From NCBI GenBank assembly GCA_018663485.1, contig JABJQI010000137.1, forward strand, positions 1 to 5,312: a DNA stretch of 5,312 bases, written 5' to 3'. The notes beneath the pieces are model-generated. The model had not been told where the DNA came from, searched no databases, and saw only the letters and a program-made list of their open reading frames with translations. The position numbers were made by a program, and so were the translations under genes. This DNA comes from Opitutia bacterium (GTDB lineage Bacteria > Verrucomicrobiota > Verrucomicrobiia > Opitutales > Coraliomargaritaceae). Each line of letters starts with the position of its first letter. Positions within the stretch are counted from its first letter, which is position 1. Below are positions 1-5,312 of this stretch, piece by piece.

Positions 1-663
1 CACCTCTTGACCAAGGTAGCAGCCCTTTGTCAGCGAAACACCATCGCCCACCAATAAGCCCTCACCTGGTAGATCCCCCGGACCGATCTCACTCGGCACA
101 CTCGGCATTCCCGCAGCGATGCGAATCAATTGTACCCGCTCGCTAGGGATAAAATCCACGCCTAACTCGATCAGACGTGCCTTCAGCTGGGCAATCGTCG
201 CCGTACAGCTGGACCATAGTTCAACGCTCAGTTCTAGCGAACGACGCCCCCGAAAAATCGTCACCCCAGACATAGACGCAAATGATCCGGCCGCTGGTAC
301 AGAGATGCCCAGCGCCTCAAGCGCTCCGACTACTCCCTCACCGATTAAAGCTAGCGCCGCACCAGTCGGCTGCACCTCGATCTCTACATCATCCGCAATA
401 ATATGCTGTTCTAGCTTTTGCGCGATCACAGCCGTAACAGAACACTCACTCAAAATACGAAAATGCTCATCTCCCTCGCAGAAAACCACACTATCAGCAA
501 TCACCTTGCCTTTGACATTTAGCCATAGCCCGTAAGTGCAACGCCCTGCATCGAACGGTCGAAGCTCATTTGAAAACTGACTCTGCAAAAAATCGGCAGC
601 ATCCTCATCTGTCACCAACAAGTGCCCCGCAGGCTCATACTCATAACCACAAATAGACTTCAT
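1..663 (-). CDS. ygfZ: YgfZ/GcvT-like folate-binding protein, 3' end cut by window edge
   Basis: On the minus strand an open frame runs from an ATG at 663-661 to the window edge, giving 221 residues without a stop. The last residues read KGCYLGQEV (213-221), the diagnostic K-G-C-Y-x-G-Q-E signature of the YgfZ branch of the GcvT (aminomethyltransferase-like) fold. The signature cysteine is residue 215. Just before it, RIAAGMPSVPSEI (181-193) and a Pro-Gly-Glu segment fit the family. In known members this cytoplasmic protein binds tetrahydrofolate and supports maturation or repair of some Fe-S enzymes, including the tRNA modifier MiaB. An in-frame stop at 690-688 and the lack of any other start codon between it and 663 support the chosen start, although no good Shine-Dalgarno is visible. 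Roughly the last third is missing. The gene is divergent from the DAHP synthase gene, with 113 bp between them. A 138-codon frame on the opposite strand (119-535) is its antisense shadow. Confidence 0.9.
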   Translation of the reverse strand, partial: MKSICGYEYEPAGHLLVTDEDAADFLQSQFSNELRPFDAGRCTYGLWLNVKGKVIADSVVFCEGDEHFRILSECSVTAVIAQKLEQHIIADDVEIEVQPTGAALALIGEGVVGALEALGISVPAAGSFASMSGVTIFRGRRSLELSVELWSSCTATIAQLKARLIELGVDFIPSERVQLIRIAAGMPSVPSEIGPGDLPGEGLLVGDGVSLTKGCYLGQEV

Positions 664-776
664 TACCGCAACTTGCCGCGCATTACATCATTTTTCAATC
701 GGAGAATTCGAGTTTCACGCCCAGACTAGAATTATGGCTTGTTCCAGCACGCAAGGTTAGTTACATATCCCAGCTT
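664..776. promoter_or_regulatory. Divergent intergenic region with possible back-to-back -10 elements
   Basis: These 113 bp separate two divergent genes, so promoters for both should lie here. On the plus strand TAGAAT (727-732) matches five of six bases of the -10 consensus. On the minus strand CATAAT (736-731) also matches five of six and overlaps it. Neither has a convincing -35 hexamer at 16-18 bp; the best for the minus strand is a weak TAACCT 17 bp upstream. The location is sound, but the exact promoter elements are tentative. Confidence 0.3.
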
Positions 777-1832
777 GTGAAAAAAGTTACCGACATCAAC
801 ATCTCTTCCAAAACGCTCCTACCATCGCCTCTCGCCCTGTGTGAGGAGATCGAAAAAACGGATGCCGCAGGCAAATTCGTCGCCGAGAGCCGCGAAGCCA
901 TTAACAAAATCATCTTTGGTGACGACCGTCGACTACTCATAGTCGTTGGCCCCTGCTCGATCCACGACCTGGAAGCAGGCCGCGAGTATGCGCACAAGCT
1001 TGCCGATCTCGCAGAAGAGGTCAAAGATCGCATGCTGCTTGTCATGCGTGTCTACTTCGAGAAGCCTCGCACCACTGTCGGTTGGAAGGGGCTCATAATG
1101 GATCCGAATCTCGACGGCACTAGCGACATCCCCGAAGGCCTCCGCATCGCGCGCCGCTTTCTCAAAGAAGTGATCGACCTAGGCATGCCGACAGCCACCG
1201 AGCTGCTCGACCCGATTACACCGCAATACATTGCCGACCTCGTATGCTGGTCCGCCATCGGCGCACGCACCACTGAGAGCCAAACGCACCGTCAAATGGC
1301 TTCTGGTCTCTCGATGCCCCTCGGCTTCAAAAACGGCACCGACGGCGGACTCACTGTCGCACTCAACGCGATCAAAGCAGCCAGCCAGCCACAAACATTC
1401 CTTGGCATCGATAACGAAGGTAAGGCCAATGCGCTCACTACTAACGGTAATCCAAACTGCCACATAGTACTACGCGGTGGCTCCAAAGGGCCAAACTACA
1501 GTGTCGAAGACGTCAAGAAAACTAGTGATCAGCTAAAAGCAGCAAAACTAACCCCAGCGATCATGACAGATTGCAGCCACGCGAACAGTGACAAAGATCC
1601 TGCGCGTCAGCCAGCCGTTTTCAAGGAGCTGATTCAGCAAAGCCTCACCGACCCTAGCATCATCGGCGCTATGGTCGAAAGTAACATCAACCACGGAGCA
1701 CAATCCTTCCCTCAACCGATCGATGACCTCCAATACGGCGTCTCAATCACTGATGGATGCATCGATTGGGACACCACCGAGGCGATGATCAAACAAGCCT
1801 ACCAAGCACTCGCACCGACCTTCGAAGCTTAA
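777..1832 (+). CDS. aroF: Class I 3-deoxy-7-phosphoheptulonate (DAHP) synthase
   Basis: This is a complete 351-residue enzyme, the same length as the E. coli AroF/G/H proteins (about 350). It condenses phosphoenolpyruvate and erythrose 4-phosphate to DAHP, the first step of the shikimate pathway in the cytoplasm. Visible motifs are GPCSIHD (58-64), MRVYFEKPRTTVGWKGLI (90-107), IGARTTESQTH (161-171), GFKNGTDG (183-190) and LRGG (232-235). The four metal ligands are all present: Cys60, His268 in DCSHANS, Glu301 in MVESN and Asp326 in SITDGC. Several stretches (ESQTHRQMASGLSMP, NGNPNCHIVLRGG, KDPARQPAV, YGVSITDGCI) resemble E. coli AroF (Tyr-sensitive) more than AroG. The symbol is chosen on that basis, but the feedback ligand cannot be read from sequence alone. 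The start is GTG at 777; no in-frame ATG occurs before Met86, so GTG is needed to include the conserved N-terminal part. No strong Shine-Dalgarno is visible, and no terminator is apparent before the malate dehydrogenase gene. Confidence 0.96.
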   Translation: MKKVTDINISSKTLLPSPLALCEEIEKTDAAGKFVAESREAINKIIFGDDRRLLIVVGPCSIHDLEAGREYAHKLADLAEEVKDRMLLVMRVYFEKPRTTVGWKGLIMDPNLDGTSDIPEGLRIARRFLKEVIDLGMPTATELLDPITPQYIADLVCWSAIGARTTESQTHRQMASGLSMPLGFKNGTDGGLTVALNAIKAASQPQTFLGIDNEGKANALTTNGNPNCHIVLRGGSKGPNYSVEDVKKTSDQLKAAKLTPAIMTDCSHANSDKDPARQPAVFKELIQQSLTDPSIIGAMVESNINHGAQSFPQPIDDLQYGVSITDGCIDWDTTEAMIKQAYQALAPTFEA

Positions 1833-1946
1833 CAGTCCACTTAGACCAACTATTTTGATCCAGCGCACCAAGGAGATTTTCTTTATCAGCTAATCTACAT
1901 CACTTAGCTTCAAGAATTCTTCAAAACATCTAAAATCTAAAAAATC

Positions 1947-2930
1947 ATGAGTAAACAACCTATTCGCGTCGCAGTCACCGGAGCAGCCGGAAACATTGGC
2001 TATGCACTTCTTTTCCGTATCGCTTCCGGCGCTATGTTTGGCCCAGACCAACCCGTCGCACTGAACCTAATCGAAATACCACCAGCACTCGACGCTCTAA
2101 AGGGCGTCGTCATGGAACTCGATGACTGCGCTTTCCCACTACTTAAAGACGTCGTCGCTACGACAGACCTCGACCAAGGCTTTAAGGACGTCAACTGGGC
2201 CTGCCTGGTCGGCTCCGTACCCCGTAAGGCCGGTATGGAACGCGGTGACCTGCTCAGCATCAATGGCAAGGTCTTCACTGGACAAGGCCAAGCAATCGCG
2301 CGCAACGCTGCTGCAGATGTTCGCATTCTCGTCGTCGGCAATCCTTGCAACACCAATTGCCTGATCGCAATGAACAACGCAGAAGGTGTGCCAAATGACC
2401 GCTGGTTCGCGATGACGATGCTCGACGAAAACCGCGCGAGGACGCAGCTCGCTCAAAAAGCAGGCGTCGACGTCACCGAAGTCACAAACATGACGATTTG
2501 GGGCAATCACTCGGCCACACAGTACCCTGACTTTTACTCTGCACAAATCGGCGGCAAATCCGCAGCAGAAGTCATCAATGACGAAGCATGGCTCAAAGAC
2601 GAATTCATTCCCAACGTGCAGAAGCGCGGCGCAGCAATCATCGCAGCCCGTGGCTCCTCGTCCGCAGCTTCTGCTGCCAACGGCATCGTTGACGCGGTTC
2701 GCAAGATCGTCACACCGACTCCGGCTGGCGACAGCATCAGCATGTGCATCTGCTCCGACGGCAGCTACGGTACTACACCAGGCTTGATTACGTCCCTCCC
2801 TGTGCGTTCCGACGGTCGCAAGATCGAAATCGTCCAAGGCATCGAGATCAACGAATTCAGCCGCGCTAAAATCGACGCCACTGTGCAAGAGCTCGAAGAC
2901 GAGCGTGAGGCCGTCAAAGACCTGATTTAG
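1947..2930 (+). CDS. mdh: NAD-dependent malate dehydrogenase
   Basis: This complete 327-residue protein is the usual length for the bacterial/cytosolic-type malate dehydrogenase family. It interconverts malate and oxaloacetate with NAD(H) in the TCA cycle, in the cytoplasm. The N-terminal Rossmann motif is TGAAGNIGYAL (11-21). Acidic Glu43 at the end of the second strand (LIEIPPAL) indicates NAD rather than NADP use. The mobile substrate loop VPRKAGMERGDLL (91-103) carries Arg93 and Arg99. GNPCNTNCLIA (131-141) is the conserved Asn-Pro loop with Cys134, where Ala is usual. The catalytic pair is Asp160 (MLDENRA, with Arg163 as substrate ligand) and His188 (IWGNHS). GSSSAASAANGIVDAV (236-251) and SDGSYG (270-275) complete the C-terminal domain. 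The ATG at 1947 has only an A-rich leader and no Shine-Dalgarno. The preceding DAHP synthase ends 114 bp upstream, and a strong terminator follows 26 bp after the stop. An 876-nt frame on the opposite strand is a shadow. Confidence 0.96.
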   Translation: MSKQPIRVAVTGAAGNIGYALLFRIASGAMFGPDQPVALNLIEIPPALDALKGVVMELDDCAFPLLKDVVATTDLDQGFKDVNWACLVGSVPRKAGMERGDLLSINGKVFTGQGQAIARNAAADVRILVVGNPCNTNCLIAMNNAEGVPNDRWFAMTMLDENRARTQLAQKAGVDVTEVTNMTIWGNHSATQYPDFYSAQIGGKSAAEVINDEAWLKDEFIPNVQKRGAAIIAARGSSSAASAANGIVDAVRKIVTPTPAGDSISMCICSDGSYGTTPGLITSLPVRSDGRKIEIVQGIEINEFSRAKIDATVQELEDEREAVKDLI

Positions 2931-2956
2931 ATCCTGAACCTTCAATCGTTCAAAAC

Positions 2957-2991
2957 AAAGCCCGGCGTCCTCAGTACGTCGGGCTTTTTTT
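2957..2991 (+). terminator. Intrinsic terminator after mdh
   Basis: The left arm 2957-2968 and right arm 2976-2987 form a 12-bp stem with a single G-U wobble and a 7-nt loop (2969-2975). A run of seven T residues (2985-2991) follows directly and partly forms the stem base. The AAAGCCC/GGGCTTT outer stem is typical. It ends the mdh transcript and separates it from the downstream hypothetical gene, which therefore needs its own promoter. Confidence 0.93.
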
Positions 2992-3150
2992 GGCTCGGTC
3001 CATAGCATTACCACGCATCAGAGCACAGTCGTTCGACTTCCAATACAAGCGGCAAAGTGTTGACTCAGAAACAAAGATTCACGAAAACTTTTTTTCTCGA
3101 GAGACCACCCTGAAGCCTCGCCTCACTGCTCAGCTCGAACAACCTCGTCT

Positions 3151-4116
3151 ATGATTCCCTATCTACACATATTGATCCGCGTCGAAGACGATGGCTCATT
3201 GCATGCATTGGGCGCATTCACTAGCAAAGAACGGCAAAGCGCCTATCAATCTGCTGCTGGGCTTAAGAATAACCAAGTACGCTTGGATTTTCACAATGGT
3301 CCCTTCGATGAAGCGACAAAGGTTATTTATGCGGGGCATCGGCGCTGGAACATGAATCGCTTTCAACTCGCGGGCTACTTCAAGACTGAAGGTGAATCCT
3401 GGACCACGGTGACCCAAGAAGGCTACGTCAGCGTCCTTCAAATTAACACCGACTTCAATAGCCAGAAAGCACTCGAAAAAAAAGCACTCGAGCGCTACGA
3501 AAAACTACAGAAACGCTGGCGCCTCAGCTCATACGAAGACCTCATCGCCCAGGAAGGTGCTGAAAAAGCACGCGCTAATCTCATGCTGCGCTTTTACGAA
3601 GACGCACTCGAATCCTTCAAACCAAAGACCCGTCGAGACCTGCGAGCACTCTACGCTTTATTCGGCCTGATCGTTGCCCTGCCATTTGCCATCTTTTTTT
3701 TCCTTAACACCGCCCCCGAATACGGCGTAAACGTCGATCAGGTCAAGTGGCTCCCCGACTACACATCCAATATCTCTTACTATCGCTCCAAACAAGTTCA
3801 AGTCTACGAGTTTCAAGTTAGCCTAGAAAATTTTAAAGCTTGGGCTGCAAGCAAGGGCATGCAGGTGCAGCGGCTAAGCACACTAACAAACCTCAACCGC
3901 TATAAAGCCTATCTACCGCCAGACCAAGAGCAGCAAAACCAATCCATAGCGCCCGACGGCTACGTCTCCGTAGAGCAATTCCAAACATGGCAAGCTGCGA
4001 TCAGTATCCGCATCCAAGATGGCCTAGTCGCACAAAACCCCGCTGAAAGTTCCGCCACTGCGGTATACGATCCAAAAACAAACAAAGCCTACTTTGAGGA
4101 TTTAGCGGTCTTTTAG
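3151..4116 (+). CDS. Unrecognised single-pass membrane protein, 321 aa
   Basis: I do not recognise a family. The N-terminal part (about 1-160) is soluble and mixed in character, opening MIPYLHILIRVEDDGSLHAL. A Lys/Glu-rich helix (about 103-125, KALEKKALERYEKLQKRW) may be a coiled coil. A basic patch, KPKTRRDLR (157-165), precedes one clear transmembrane segment (about 166-186, ALYALFGLIVALPFAIFFFL). By the positive-inside rule the N-terminus should be cytoplasmic and the C-terminal 135 residues outside or periplasmic. There is no signal peptide, lipobox or cysteine. GYVSVLQI (91-98) and GYVSVEQF (270-277) are similar and lie on opposite sides of the membrane. The ATG at 3151 is the only start after an in-frame stop at 3061-3063, and no Shine-Dalgarno is visible. 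A TTGACT at 3060-3065 could be a -35 box, but its -10 partner is poor. The coding assignment rests on length, a plausible amphipathic/TM pattern and codon use like its neighbours. Confidence 0.82.
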   Translation: MIPYLHILIRVEDDGSLHALGAFTSKERQSAYQSAAGLKNNQVRLDFHNGPFDEATKVIYAGHRRWNMNRFQLAGYFKTEGESWTTVTQEGYVSVLQINTDFNSQKALEKKALERYEKLQKRWRLSSYEDLIAQEGAEKARANLMLRFYEDALESFKPKTRRDLRALYALFGLIVALPFAIFFFLNTAPEYGVNVDQVKWLPDYTSNISYYRSKQVQVYEFQVSLENFKAWAASKGMQVQRLSTLTNLNRYKAYLPPDQEQQNQSIAPDGYVSVEQFQTWQAAISIRIQDGLVAQNPAESSATAVYDPKTNKAYFEDLAVF

Positions 4117-4183
4117 GCCACGCTATACCGTTAGAGCGATCGACCTGTTTAACACTATCCTCACTCCGCATCCACCTCCTGCT

Positions 4184-4212
4184 TTGACAAATTATCAAAA
4201 AAAGAAGACGAT
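4184..4212 (+). promoter_or_regulatory. Possible sigma-70 promoter for the pseudopilin gene
   Basis: A perfect -35 hexamer TTGACA (4184-4189) is followed after 17 bp by GACGAT (4207-4212), which matches only three of six -10 positions. The site is 31 bp upstream of the pseudopilin ATG, in a gap with no gene. The -35 and spacing are good and the -10 is weak, so this is a candidate only. Confidence 0.3.
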
Positions 4213-4243
4213 CAACTCAATCAGTGGTAGGAACACTCACTAA

Positions 4244-4696
4244 ATGCAGGCTAAAAACCCCAGAGCATTTTCACTCGTCGAACTAATGGTTGTCACCACA
4301 GTCATTGGAATACTGGCGCTACTCGCCGTGCCGGGTGTCACCGCCGCCGCACAAAGAGCCGAAGCGACCGCGGCTGCGAACGACATTCGCGTCTTCACGA
4401 ATGCCATCGAATTTTACAGCACGACTGAGGGCGGCTATCCACCCAAGATGACCTACCGAGAGATGCCAGACTCTATCGGAGATTACCTTCCAAGCACTTG
4501 GAAAGACGGGACTTACAATTGGTTTTACGTAAATACCAGCAATTTAATTTACGTCTACGTTTACAACCTGGGCTTCACCCCAGAGCAAGCAGTCCGCATC
4601 GATTCCATCATTGACGATGGTAGCATTGGCTCAGGCAAGATACGCATGGCCTTGAATGGATCAGGTTTGATACACCTATTTAAGTATATGCCGTGA
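4244..4696 (+). CDS. Prepilin-type N-methylation protein (type II secretion/type IV pilin-like)
   Basis: This complete 150-residue protein begins with a class III (prepilin) signal: a short charged leader MQAKNPRA, then FSLVELMVVTTVIGILALLAVPGV (9-32). Prepilin peptidase should cut between Ala8 and Phe9, leaving N-methyl-Phe1 and the conserved Glu5 (Glu13 of the precursor), a 142-residue mature protein. Residues 9-29 form the hydrophobic helix that anchors the subunit in the inner membrane and packs it into a pseudopilus. The amphipathic continuation AAAQRAEATAAANDIRVFTNAIEFYSTTEG (34-63) is typical, followed by a small globular head with aromatic residues and a late IDDGSIGSGKIR segment (122-133). 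It resembles the GspG-like prepilins that occur in many copies in Verrucomicrobia and Planctomycetes (inference). The -1 residue is Ala where Gly is usual. AGGA (4229-4232) lies about 11 nt before the ATG. No secretion or pilus assembly genes are adjacent, so its machine is unknown. Confidence 0.88.
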   Translation: MQAKNPRAFSLVELMVVTTVIGILALLAVPGVTAAAQRAEATAAANDIRVFTNAIEFYSTTEGGYPPKMTYREMPDSIGDYLPSTWKDGTYNWFYVNTSNLIYVYVYNLGFTPEQAVRIDSIIDDGSIGSGKIRMALNGSGLIHLFKYMP

Positions 4697-4770
4697 GGCC
4701 GTAGGCCGCTGGCACAAAATCCATAAAGCCAGACTTGCTATTTAGTACAAGCTGCGTGATCGTTTGAGTC

Positions 4771-4800
4771 GTTCTTTGAGAGAACCTCCGCAAAAGCGGA
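4771..4800. repeat. Two adjacent small hairpins in the pseudopilin-ssrA gap
   Basis: GTTCT (4771-4775) pairs with AGAAC (4781-4785) around the loop TTGAG. TCCGC (4787-4791) pairs with GCGGA (4796-4800) around the loop AAAA. Each stem is 5 bp and they are one base apart. No T-tract follows, so they are not convincing intrinsic terminators for the pseudopilin gene, though they may act as weak 3'-end structures. The rest of the 181-bp gap (4697-4877) shows no gene and no confident promoter. Confidence 0.4.
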
Positions 4801-4845
4801 CCAAGTTCTTTCCGTAATTTCCCAACACTAACAGTTCTGATTTGC

Positions 4846-4873
4846 CATTAGCGATCAATCATTAGTCATCAAT
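4846..4873. repeat. Tandem 14-bp direct repeat just upstream of ssrA
   Basis: Copy one, CATTAGCGATCAAT (4846-4859), is followed without a gap by copy two, CATTAGTCATCAAT (4860-4873). Twelve of fourteen bases are identical. The pair ends four bases before the mature tmRNA 5' end. It lies where the promoter-proximal or 5' leader sequence of the precursor must be, so it could be a binding site, a duplicated leader or a chance slippage product. Confidence 0.7.
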
Positions 4874-4877
4874 TTCA

Positions 4878-5224
<347 letters not shown>

Positions 5225-5228
5225 TACG

Positions 5229-5252
5229 GCCCCTAGAAATAGGGGCTTTTTT
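5229..5252 (+). terminator. Intrinsic terminator after ssrA
   Basis: GCCCCTA (5229-5235) and TAGGGGC (5240-5246) form a perfect 7-bp stem closed by a GAAA tetraloop (5236-5239). Six T residues follow (5247-5252). It starts six bases after the encoded CCA and ends the tmRNA precursor. Read from the other strand it has no good T-tract, so it is mainly a plus-strand terminator. Confidence 0.93.
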
Positions 5253-5256
5253 GTGC

Positions 5257-5312
5257 CTACCGCGCGCCGACGGTGCTGGGGGCGCAGCCCAGCACCTTGT
5301 GGAAGACCTTGA
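5257..5312 (-). CDS. Possible C-terminus of a convergent gene, perhaps an AraC-family regulator (partial)
   Basis: On the minus strand the window edge enters a frame reading KVFHKVLGCAPSTVGAR followed by TAG (5259-5257). Only 17 complete codons are visible. The pattern of Val-Phe-x-Lys/Arg-Val-x-Gly-x-x-Pro-Ser resembles the end of the second helix-turn-helix of AraC/XylS transcription regulators (typically FxRVFKRxxGxSPxxYR), though the usual Tyr-Arg is replaced by Val-Gly. If correct, the gene converges on ssrA and would encode a DNA-binding transcription factor. The other two minus-strand frames also stay open over this short stretch, so the reading frame is not proven. The segment is about 70% GC (40 of 57 bases from 5256) and contains a perfect 9-bp inverted repeat (5272-5280/5288-5296). 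Confidence 0.35.
   Translation of the reverse strand, partial: KVFHKVLGCAPSTVGAR

Noticed and set aside
119..535. 138-codon plus-strand open frame opening MRINCTRSLG
   Set aside because: It is antisense to the ygfZ-type gene, which carries the KGCYLGQE signature on the minus strand. The plus-strand product is low-complexity Ser/Thr/Pro-rich and matches nothing.
1179..1486. Several 64-94 codon frames on both strands inside the DAHP synthase gene
   Set aside because: All overlap conserved catalytic segments of the DAHP synthase in other frames. None has a plausible start context or domain.
2000..2377. 125-codon minus-strand frame inside mdh
   Set aside because: It lies wholly inside mdh on the opposite strand, with Ser/Arg-rich composition and no recognisable motif.
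2139..3014. 291-codon minus-strand open frame across mdh
   Set aside because: It covers a malate dehydrogenase with all catalytic residues intact, runs through the terminator and has a Cys/Val/Asp-rich composition typical of an antisense shadow.
3943..3978. EF-hand-like calcium loop around DGYVSVEQF in the hypothetical protein
   Set aside because: The DG-x-V-S part looks like the second half of an EF-hand loop, but the required acidic residues at loop positions 1 and 3 and Glu/Asp at position 12 are missing (Gln is there instead).
4117..4243. Possible terminator or small gene between the hypothetical gene and the pseudopilin gene
   Set aside because: Only a 4-bp CGCT/AGCG pairing without a T-tract is visible, and the one open minus-strand frame (4001-4198) overlaps the 3' end of the hypothetical gene and has no features.
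4697..4707. GGCC-GTA-GGCC mini-hairpin after the pseudopilin stop as a terminator
   Set aside because: The stem is only 4 bp and no T-tract follows.

Overview
The window looks like ordinary chromosomal DNA from a free-living Gram-negative-type bacterium. I lean towards the Verrucomicrobia/PVC group (an Opitutales- or Puniceicoccales-like marine lineage). The reasons are a pseudopilin of the kind abundant in that group, start codons that mostly lack a Shine-Dalgarno sequence, A-rich leaders and mid-range GC content. This assignment is inference, because no rRNA or taxonomic marker was searched.

Layout: (1) Positions 1-663, minus strand, hold a 3'-truncated ygfZ-type folate-binding protein gene. 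(2) Positions 777-1832, plus strand, hold a complete class I (AroF/G/H-type) DAHP synthase that is divergent from ygfZ across a 113-bp gap. (3) Positions 1947-2930, plus strand, hold a complete NAD-type malate dehydrogenase, closed by a strong intrinsic terminator at 2957-2991. (4) Positions 3151-4116, plus strand, encode an unrecognised 321-residue protein with one membrane segment. (5) Positions 4244-4696, plus strand, encode a short type II secretion/type IV pilin-like prepilin. (6) Positions 4878-5222, plus strand, hold a complete one-piece tmRNA (ssrA) with four recognisable pseudoknots and a readable degradation tag, followed by its own terminator at 5229-5252. (7) Positions 5257-5312 are a GC-rich tail that may be the last codons of a convergent minus-strand gene, possibly an AraC-family regulator.

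The genes are housekeeping and are not obviously linked in one pathway. They cover the entry step of aromatic amino acid synthesis, the TCA cycle, Fe-S or tRNA-modification support, a surface or secretion pseudopilin and ribosome rescue. I see no convincing new multi-gene system. The points most worth a second look are the 9-residue, glycine-initiated tmRNA tag, a near-perfect 14-bp tandem repeat directly against the tmRNA 5' end, the composition change just after ssrA (a common integration site), and the unrecognised membrane protein with a GYVSV motif on both sides of its membrane helix.
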